From the NCBI RefSeq assembly GCF_000282995.1, contig NZ_ALEE01000400.1, positions 1 to 5,085 of the forward strand: DNA of 5,085 bases. The letters are read 5' to 3'. The translations under genes and the position numbers were made by a program. Each line of letters opens with the position of its first letter. Position 1 is the stretch's first letter. The stretch comes from Melaminivora alkalimesophila (GTDB lineage: Bacteria > Pseudomonadota > Gammaproteobacteria > Burkholderiales > Burkholderiaceae_C). The notes below the pieces were generated by a model, which was given only the letters and a program-made list of their open reading frames with translations, was not told the DNA's origin and did not search any database. Positions 1-5,085 of this stretch are shown here, one piece after another.

Positions 1-2
1 AG

Positions 3-37
3 GGCCCGCCAGCGTGCCGGGGCGTGCCTGGCGGGCC
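3..37 (-). terminator. Candidate hairpin terminator after bpt
   Basis: A perfect 10-bp inverted repeat lies at 3-12 and 28-37 (GGCCCGCCAG / CTGGCGGGCC) with a 15-nt spacer. Its near arm is 5 nt beyond the bpt stop codon on the minus strand. Position and GC-rich stem fit a Rho-independent terminator for the trpB-aat-bpt transcript. The T-tract that would confirm this lies beyond the left edge of the window and cannot be seen. The spacer is long for a classical terminator, so it could instead be a 3'-end stabilising hairpin. Confidence 0.5.
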
Positions 38-42
38 AGTGC

Positions 43-822
43 CTACTCTACACGCCCGCCCGCCGTTCGGTGCGCGCCAGCGCGCTCGTGGCGCTGCCAA
101 CGGCCCCCCTCGCGCCGCTCATGGGGCAGGAACTGGGCCTTGTAGGCCATCTTCGGGCTCTGGGCGATCCAGTACCCAAGGTACAGGTGCGGCAGGTCCA
201 GGATGCGTGCCTGCTCGATCTGCCAGAGCACGTTGTAGGTGCCGTAGCTCGTCCGCGCCTCCGGCTCGTAGAAGGTGTAGACCGCCGACAGCCCGTTCTC
301 CAGCACGTCCAGGATCGAGACCATCTTCAGGGCGCCCTGTTCCTCGCCGGGCGCGGGCGGCTCGCGAAATTCCACCAGGCGCGAATTGACGCGGCTTTGC
401 AGCAGGAACTGCGTGTACTGGTCGATGCTGTCCTGGTCCATTCCGCCGCCTGCGTGCCGCGCGCTCTGGTAGCGCAGGTAGAGCTGGTAGTGCTCGGGCA
501 CATAGCACAGGCGCAGCACGCGCGCCTGCAGCCCGGCGTGGCGCGTCCAGGCGCGGCGCTGGCTGCGGTCGGGCCGGAACTCATGCACCAGCACGCGCAG
601 CGGCACGCAGGCCTGGCAGCCGTCGCAATGCGGGCGGTAGGTGAACATGCCGCTGCGCCGGAAACCCTGCGCGACCAGTTCCGAATAGACCGTGTTCTGG
701 ATCAGGTGGCTGGGCGTGGCGACCTGCGAGCGCGCCTGCCGCTCGGGCAGGTAGCTGCACGGGTAGGGCGCGGTGGCGTAGAACTGCAGGCTCTGCAGCG
801 GGAGGTCGTTGAGTTGCGTCAC
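43..822 (-). CDS. bpt: Aspartate/glutamate leucyltransferase (Bpt), arginyltransferase family
   Basis: Bpt transfers leucine from Leu-tRNA to proteins with N-terminal Asp or Glu, creating an N-degron that ClpS delivers to ClpAP in the cytoplasm. The product is 259 aa. It has the conserved N-terminal cysteines of the ATE family: Cys22 in PCSYL, then Cys66, Cys69 and Cys72 in HCDGCQAC. The C-terminal transferase core carries the [12 protein letters not shown] segment (125-136), SRLVEFRE (147-154), [14 protein letters not shown] (192-205) and [15 protein letters not shown] (214-228). The start is GTG at 822, because homology begins immediately there ([24 protein letters not shown] region) and there is no nearby in-frame ATG; no good Shine-Dalgarno precedes it. 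Seventy-three bases separate it from aat, with a lone TATACT (861-856) that might be a -10 element but has no matching -35. The family usually ends near the GGRW motif (239-242); about 17 further residues here form a basic tail of unknown meaning. Confidence 0.93.
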   Translation of the reverse strand: MTQLNDLPLQSLQFYATAPYPCSYLPERQARSQVATPSHLIQNTVYSELVAQGFRRSGMFTYRPHCDGCQACVPLRVLVHEFRPDRSQRRAWTRHAGLQARVLRLCYVPEHYQLYLRYQSARHAGGGMDQDSIDQYTQFLLQSRVNSRLVEFREPPAPGEEQGALKMVSILDVLENGLSAVYTFYEPEARTSYGTYNVLWQIEQARILDLPHLYLGYWIAQSPKMAYKAQFLPHERREGGRWQRHERAGAHRTAGGRVE

Positions 823-895
823 GCGGCGTTCAGGGAAGACAGACAGGCTCGCACCAGTATAGGCAGCGTTGGCGCTGGCCGCCGTCCGTGCCCGC

Positions 896-1669
896 CTATG
901 CGCCTGGTGGCCTGGCGGGGCTGGCCGCCGGCGCGCCCAGGACGGCCTCCCAGTCCTGCGGCGCGAAGCGCCAGGCGGGCGGCTCCTCGGTGCGGGCTGC
1001 CGCGACATGGCAGAGGAACTCCGCCCGCGGCACCTCGCGCGCGCCCAGCGACGCCAGGTGCCGGGTGTTCTGCTGGCAATCGATGAGCTCCACGCCACCG
1101 CGCCGTGCGATCGCCACCAAGGCCGCCAGCGCGATCTTGGAGGCATCGGTGGCGTGCGCGAACATGGACTCGCCGAACACCGCGCGCCCGATCGCCACGC
1201 AATACAGACCGCCCACGAGGCTGCCATCCACCCAGGTCTCGACGCTGTGGGCGTGGCCCGCGGCGTGCAGGCGCTCGTAGGCCTGCACCATCTCCGGCAC
1301 GATCCAGGTCCCTGCCTGCCCGGCGCGGGGCGCGCGGGCGCAGGCGCGGATGACGGCCGGGAAGTCGCTGTCGACCCGCAGCTCGCAGCCTTCGGTCGCG
1401 CGAAAGCGCTGCAGCGTCTTGCGCAGGGAGCGGTGCAGCCGAAAACCCGCCGTCGGGAGCACCATGCGCGGATCCGGGCTCCACCACAGCACGGGCTGGC
1501 CCTCGCTGAACCAGGGAAAGCAGCCCTGCGCGTAGGCTTCCAGCAGGCGCTGCACCGACAGCCCGCCACCTGCGGCCAGCAGGCCGGGCGCAGGTGAATC
1601 GCCGGGCCAGGCCTGCTCGGGCGGCGGCAGGGCCTGGGCTTCCGTCAGCCAGGGCAGGGTCCCGTTCAT
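896..1669 (-). CDS. aat: Leucyl/phenylalanyl-tRNA--protein transferase (Aat)
   Basis: Aat adds Leu or Phe from aminoacyl-tRNA to proteins with N-terminal Arg or Lys, marking them for ClpS/ClpAP degradation in the cytoplasm. The product is 257 aa, close to the usual family length. Visible motifs, in order: [10 protein letters not shown] (45-54; most relatives have GIFPWF), LWWSPDPR (61-68), AHSVETW (140-146), LVGGLY (151-156), FGESMF (165-170), ASKIAL (176-181), ELIDCQ (194-199) and RHLASLGA (203-210). Glu167, Asp197 and Gln199 align, with a constant offset of 11, with E. coli Glu156, Asp186 and Gln188, residues implicated in catalysis. The ATG at 1669 lies 25 bases after the trpB stop, so co-transcription with trpB is likely. 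The leader reads CCCTCC rather than GGAGG, so there is no Shine-Dalgarno. With bpt downstream, the pair supplies both bacterial secondary-to-primary N-degron conversions. Confidence 0.95.
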   Translation of the reverse strand: MNGTLPWLTEAQALPPPEQAWPGDSPAPGLLAAGGGLSVQRLLEAYAQGCFPWFSEGQPVLWWSPDPRMVLPTAGFRLHRSLRKTLQRFRATEGCELRVDSDFPAVIRACARAPRAGQAGTWIVPEMVQAYERLHAAGHAHSVETWVDGSLVGGLYCVAIGRAVFGESMFAHATDASKIALAALVAIARRGGVELIDCQQNTRHLASLGAREVPRAEFLCHVAAARTEEPPAWRFAPQDWEAVLGAPAASPARPPGA

Positions 1670-1694
1670 CGGCAGGAGGGAAAGGGGCCGCGTC

Positions 1695-2903
<1,209 letters not shown>

Positions 2904-2986
2904 GGTGGCGAAACGGTAAGGCGACGGTTGACGGAGGGCGGCGTTGCAGAGCGGGCCGTGCCGCAGCTGCCATTGTGTCCCGGAAA

Positions 2987-3008
2987 CAAGGGGCGCTTCG
3001 GCCGCGCC
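2987..3008 (-). terminator. Weak hairpin with T-rich tail between SDR remnant and trpB
   Basis: On the minus strand a 5-bp stem (GGCGC at 3008-3004 and GCGCC at 2996-2992) encloses a 7-nt loop. It is followed by CC and then TTGTTT. It lies 27 bases after the SDR remnant's stop codon, where a terminator of the old oxidoreductase unit would be expected. The stem is short and the tail is interrupted, so the call is tentative. If it works, trpB must be transcribed from a promoter between it and position 2904, where I see no convincing sigma-70 hexamers. Confidence 0.25.
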
Positions 3009-3022
3009 GCTCGCGCCCTGAG

Positions 3023-3034
3023 GCGACGCGTCGC
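3023..3034. repeat. Perfect 12-bp palindrome GCGACGCGTCGC
   Basis: This 12-bp stretch equals its own reverse complement and lies directly beside the stop codon of the SDR remnant (3037-3035). It has no loop and no T-tract, so it is not a terminator by itself. It could be a regulator half-site pair or simply a product of GC-rich sequence. Confidence 0.3.
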
Positions 3035-3503
3035 TCAGCCCAGATCGCTGCGCACGATGGCGCGGCTGGACAGGCGCATCGGTTCGGGGAAATGCTGCGC
3101 CATCCACGCGGTGGCGCGCCCCTTGAAGCCGACCTTGACCATGAAGCGCCGCCGCGCGATGCCGCGCAGCATCCCCCGGCACGCCGGGCCCACTTCCATG
3201 ACCCCCGGCATCTCGGCGAGCAGGCGGGTCGTCCGGTGCTCGACCTGCTGCTCGTGTGCCACCATGGGCGTGTGGATCACGCCGGGGCAGCAGACGCATC
3301 ACGTCGATGCCCAGCGGCAGCAGGTCCAGGTCGAGCGCACGCGCGAGGCCGACCACGCCGAACTTCGATGCCCCGTAGGCCGCATAGCCGAAATTGCCCA
3401 CCAGCCCGGCCAGCGAGGCCACCAGCACCAGGTGCCCGCCGGGCCGCAGGTGCCGGCGCGGACCCAGTGCGAGGGCGCCAAGCGCAAGGTTGTCCGCCAG
3501 CAG
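3035..3503 (-). pseudogene. Short-chain dehydrogenase/reductase (SDR), 5'-truncated and frameshifted
   Basis: This is the C-terminal part of a classical NAD(P)-dependent SDR oxidoreductase. In the upstream frame, [13 protein letters not shown] (3440-3402) carries the catalytic-serine strand. [16 protein letters not shown] (3389-3342) has the catalytic Tyr (codon 3377-3375) and Lys (codon 3365-3363). [12 protein letters not shown] follows. Then the frame breaks and homology resumes in another frame as [13 protein letters not shown], running to the stop at 3035. The N-terminal half, including the GxxxGxG cofactor-binding motif, is absent. The break is at a run of four C on the minus strand (3287-3284); removing one C restores [10 protein letters not shown] exactly. 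The left boundary with the GMC remnant is approximate (around 3500). The gene cannot make a working enzyme as it stands, though a sequencing error could explain the single-base frameshift but not the missing half. Confidence 0.85.
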
Positions 3504-3615
3504 GCCGCGCCGGTCCGGGCCGGCCTCGACCAGCGCGACCTGGCAATCCGGGATCTCGCTCAGGCGCGCAGCCACCGGGGCCGCCGCCGATGACGATGAA
3601 GTCGAAGGTTTGCAT
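3504..3615 (-). pseudogene. GMC-family FAD oxidoreductase (choline/alcohol dehydrogenase type), N-terminal fragment
   Basis: From ATG 3615 the reading is [17 protein letters not shown], the beta strand and GxGxxG loop that bind the FAD ADP moiety in GMC oxidoreductases. The frame then shifts near 3562-3570 and homology continues as [17 protein letters not shown], the second strand ending in the FAD-ribose glutamate (Glu codon 3527-3525) that precedes G-P-D in this family. The shift fits loss of about 11 bases encoding the helix residues between CA and ARLSE. After GPD the similarity stops; the remaining ~500 residues of a GMC enzyme are missing and SDR sequence follows. The start is a genuine old gene start, since a Shine-Dalgarno sits 7 bases before it. 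It is a dead fragment. Confidence 0.8.
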
Positions 3616-3622
3616 GGCGAAA

Positions 3623-3628
3623 TCCCCT
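3623..3628 (-). promoter_or_regulatory. Ribosome binding site of the GMC remnant
   Basis: AGGGGA on the minus strand lies 7 nt before ATG 3615. It supports that ATG as the original translation start of the GMC gene, meaning the 5' end of that gene is preserved although its 3' part is lost. Confidence 0.6.
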
Positions 3629-3685
3629 GGTTGGCTCGTTCTCTTGGATGGGGTGCGTTTGTGCCTGCCGGATCCCGGCGGCGTC

Positions 3686-3790
3686 TCAGCTCGGCTGCCA
3701 GGGATCGATCTGCACCAGGCCGTCGATCCCGCTGAAGTCTCGGGTATTGCGGGTGACCAGGGTCGCGTCGGATGCCAGATTGCCGCTCAT
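3686..3790 (-). pseudogene. PIN-domain toxin (VapC/FitB type), C-terminal remnant
   Basis: An open frame of 34 codons starts at ATG 3790, which overlaps the antitoxin stop in an ATGA arrangement typical of vapBC/fitAB operons. It reads [18 protein letters not shown] and ends DPWQPS. ATLxTRNxRDF...DPW is the C-terminal signature of FitB-like PIN ribonucleases, which are normally 130-145 aa. About 100 codons are missing between the first few residues and this tail, including the N-terminal DTN acid, the central glutamate and the aspartate of the last helix. No endonuclease activity is possible. The deletion kept the start-stop overlap with the antitoxin. Whether the initial MSGN belongs to the old toxin start or to the interior is unclear. 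Confidence 0.8.
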
Positions 3791-4044
3791 GGTTGGTCGG
3801 CCCCGGATGGCGTGCGGCTGGCGCGGCGGGCCGGGATGGGCAGGTCCGAGGCATCCACGTGCGCGAACCGCTGGCGTATGCGTTCGGCAAAGCTGGTGGG
3901 CGCTTCGGGGTCGGCATCGGGGGCGACGGCCTCCCGAAGGATGTTGCGTACTTCCTGCTCCAGCGACCACCCGTGGCGCGCAGCGCGCAGACGCAGGCGG
4001 GCCTTGATGTGTTCGTCGAGATTGCGGATGGTGATGCCGGTCAT
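3787..4044 (-). CDS. Ribbon-helix-helix antitoxin, FitA/VapB-like
   Basis: The 85-aa product looks like a complete antitoxin of a type II toxin-antitoxin pair. Residues 3-40 form a ribbon-helix-helix DNA-binding unit: strand GITIRNL (3-9), a basic first helix around 10-24, a GWS turn (25-27), and a second helix [12 protein letters not shown] (29-40). The C-terminal half (41-85) is acidic then proline-rich, including [20 protein letters not shown]; in FitA-like proteins this part wraps the PIN toxin. The start at 4044 has a GGAGG ribosome binding site at 10 nt. It lies 65 bases after the aldehyde dehydrogenase remnant, in the same direction. Its toxin partner is reduced to a stub, so this is an orphan antitoxin. 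It may still repress its own promoter or neutralise a related toxin encoded elsewhere. Confidence 0.87.
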   Translation of the reverse strand: MTGITIRNLDEHIKARLRLRAARHGWSLEQEVRNILREAVAPDADPEAPTSFAERIRQRFAHVDASDLPIPARRASRTPSGADQP

Positions 4045-4054
4045 GGTGCACTTG

Positions 4055-4059
4055 CCTCC
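4055..4059 (-). promoter_or_regulatory. Ribosome binding site of the antitoxin
   Basis: GGAGG on the minus strand lies 10 nt before ATG 4044. It is the best Shine-Dalgarno sequence in the window and fixes the antitoxin start. Confidence 0.65.
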
Positions 4060-4070
4060 GTTGGCTGCGC

Positions 4071-4107
4071 TGCAGTTATCTTATGGATGAAGCAGATGCA
4101 TACTGCA
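4071..4107 (-). promoter_or_regulatory. Candidate operator/promoter of the antitoxin gene
   Basis: Perfect 6-bp inverted half-sites TGCAGT (4071-4076) and ACTGCA (4102-4107) span 37 bp in the short gap upstream of the antitoxin. The gonococcal FitAB complex binds an inverted repeat of about this size (IR36), so the geometry is suggestive. A weak -10-like TAAGAT (4083-4078 on the minus strand) falls inside it, with TTGCAG (4108-4103) as a possible but over-spaced -35. The stretch is more AT-rich than its surroundings. The half-sites are short and GC-rich DNA gives chance matches, so confidence is low. Confidence 0.3.
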
Positions 4108-4109
4108 AC

Positions 4110-4838
4110 TCAGCTTTTCATCCGCGTCATCACGTCCAATATGCGCTGCGGCATGCCCCGGTAGGGCGGCATGAACAGGTCCAGCGCGCGCCAGGGCCCC
4201 TGGCGGAAGACCGGGCGCAGCTTGGAGAACGTCAGGAAGCCTTCGTAGCCGTGGTAGTGCCCCATGCCGCTCATGCCGGTGCCGCCGAAGGGCAGGTCGT
4301 GCATGCTCGCCTGCACCAGCGATTCGTTCAGGCCGACGCCGCCCGGCAGGCTCTGGTCGAGGTAGAAGTCCTGCTCGCGCCGGTCGTCGCTGTACAGGTA
4401 CAGGGCGAGCGGGCGCGGGCGCTCGGCGATGTAGTCCGCGACCTGCTGGTGGTCGCGGTAGGTCAGGATGGGCAGCAGCGGGCCGAAGATCTCGCGCTGC
4501 ATGAGCTGCATGTCGTCGGTGGCGCCAACCACGGCCTCGAGCGGCATCAGGCGGCGGCCCGTGTCGCCCCGCTGGCCGCCGCACAGGTTGACCAGGCGCG
4601 CGCCGCGCTCCAGGGCGTCCTGGCGCAGCTGCTGCAGGCGGTCGTACTGCCGCTGGTCGATGATGGCGGTGTAGTCGCCGTTGGTGATGTCGGGATAACG
4701 GCGCGTGGCGACCTTTTCCGCCTCGCGCAGGAAGGCTTCGACCTGGCCCTCGGGCAGGAACACGTAGTCCACCGTGGTGCAGACTTGGCCGGCGTTGATC
4801 ATCTTGGCCCACAGGATGCGCTCGGCGGCCTTTTTCAT
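4110..4838 (-). pseudogene. Coniferyl aldehyde dehydrogenase-like ALDH, 5'-truncated
   Basis: This is the C-terminal half of an NAD(P)-dependent aldehyde dehydrogenase of the CalB (coniferyl aldehyde dehydrogenase) subfamily, which oxidises aromatic or fatty aldehydes to acids. From ATG 4838 there are 242 codons against about 470 in the family. Homology begins at KAAERILW (3-10). Visible are the catalytic cysteine, Cys20 in NAGQVCTT, the cofactor-ribose motif QREIFGPLLPIL (114-125), and the subfamily's C-terminal block LPFGGTGMSGMGHYHGYEGF (182-201) followed by TFSKLRPV. The N-terminal Rossmann domain and the general-base glutamate of LELGG are absent: upstream codons in this frame read proline/glycine-rich non-ALDH sequence. 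No Shine-Dalgarno precedes the ATG. The ALDH is therefore cut at about 4835, right against the control region of the plus-strand gene. It is probably non-functional. A stable C-terminal fragment cannot be excluded. Confidence 0.88.
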
Positions 4839-4969
4839 GGAATAGCCGGGGGCGCCTGCCGGACGGGCCCTTGCCGGGCCGGGATTCGGTATAAAGGCCA
4901 GCGTCCGGGGTTGGTCGGGTCGGCGCGCGCTGCCGGGCCCGCCGCAGCCCCCTACCGATGGAGCAGTTC

Positions 4970-5085
4970 ATGGAGGCCCGCTTGAACCACCACCCCACCA
5001 CCCCATCCGCCACCGCCTTCCGCGCCGCGCGCGACCACCTGCTCGCCCAGGGCGGCACCGATCCGGCGGCTGCCGCGGCGGCCTT
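4970..5085 (+). CDS. Start of a probable AMP-binding acyl-CoA synthetase (partial)
   Basis: An open frame runs off the right edge after 38 codons. It begins MEARLNHHPTTPSATAF and continues RAARDHLLAQGG. The F-x-x-ARD-x-LL pattern resembles the extreme N-terminus of AMP-dependent acyl-CoA synthetases (acetate/benzoate-CoA ligase-like) of Comamonadaceae, before their usual FRWP motif, which would lie outside the window. GGAG at 4960-4963 is 6 nt before ATG 4970, so I prefer that start to the in-frame ATG at 4958. No diagnostic motif is visible and the family call is tentative; a hypothetical protein remains possible. The gene is divergent from the truncated aldehyde dehydrogenase. The 120 bases upstream contain a TATAAA (4890-4895) but no well-spaced -35. 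Confidence 0.45.
   Translation, partial: MEARLNHHPTTPSATAFRAARDHLLAQGGTDPAAAAAA

Noticed and set aside
819..1487. 222-codon minus-strand frame whose stop overlaps the bpt GTG
   Set aside because: It is an out-of-frame shadow of aat; the aat frame carries all the conserved motifs.
3667..3679. Hairpin GCCGG-ATC-CCGGC after the toxin remnant, considered as a terminator
   Set aside because: The stem is only 5 bp with a 3-nt loop and no T-tract on either strand.
2904..3917. Long upstream extension of the trpB reading frame
   Set aside because: The frame is open, but it consists of the SDR remnant, part of the GMC remnant and unrelated arginine/proline-rich sequence. TrpB homology starts only at 2903, so it is not an N-terminal fusion.
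3035..4838. Insertion sequence or integron as the cause of the rearrangements
   Set aside because: No transposase or integrase fragment, terminal inverted repeats or target-site duplication could be recognised at the breakpoints.
4871..4895. TTGCCG plus TATAAA as a sigma-70 promoter for the plus-strand gene
   Set aside because: The hexamers are separated by only 13 bases, too short for sigma-70. TATAAA alone may be a -10 element but cannot be supported without a -35 or transcript data.
4083..4985. Plus-strand open frame opposite the aldehyde dehydrogenase
   Set aside because: It is a shadow of the ALDH coding strand; the translation is a low-complexity Ala/Gln/Val/Arg pattern with no family resemblance.

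Overview
The window is about two-thirds G+C, with codon usage strongly biased to G or C at third positions. Its recognisable proteins (TrpB, Aat, Bpt, a CalB-type aldehyde dehydrogenase) resemble those of beta-proteobacteria, most likely Comamonadaceae of the Acidovorax type. This placement rests on recognising the protein sequences, not on a search. All genes but one are on the minus strand, so transcription runs from high to low coordinates.

Layout. (1) Positions 43-2903 hold an intact compact block, trpB - aat - bpt. It encodes a tryptophan synthase beta chain, then the two leucyl-type aminoacyl-tRNA protein transferases that create N-degrons for ClpS/ClpAP. A GC-rich hairpin just after bpt may end the transcript at the window edge. 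(2) Positions 3035-4838 are a gene graveyard. In transcription order it holds a coniferyl-aldehyde-dehydrogenase gene missing its 5' half, an intact FitA/VapB-type antitoxin overlapping a toxin gene reduced to its last ~30 codons, the first ~35 codons of a GMC (choline-dehydrogenase-type) flavoprotein joined to the C-terminal half of a short-chain dehydrogenase, and a frameshift in each of those last two pieces. (3) From about 4970 to the right edge, a plus-strand gene begins that looks like the N-terminus of an AMP-dependent acyl-CoA synthetase.

Interpretation. Aldehyde dehydrogenase, GMC oxidoreductase and SDR are the kind of genes that sit together in alcohol/aldehyde oxidation clusters. 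The simplest reading is that such a cluster was eroded by several deletions, with a toxin-antitoxin cassette inside it that lost its toxin. No transposase or insertion-sequence ends are visible, so the deletions look illegitimate rather than transposon-driven. The housekeeping genes on the left appear undamaged. I found no RNA gene, CRISPR array or clearly new system. The most interesting points are the deletion scars, the orphan antitoxin with a candidate operator, and trpB without trpA beside the N-degron transferases.
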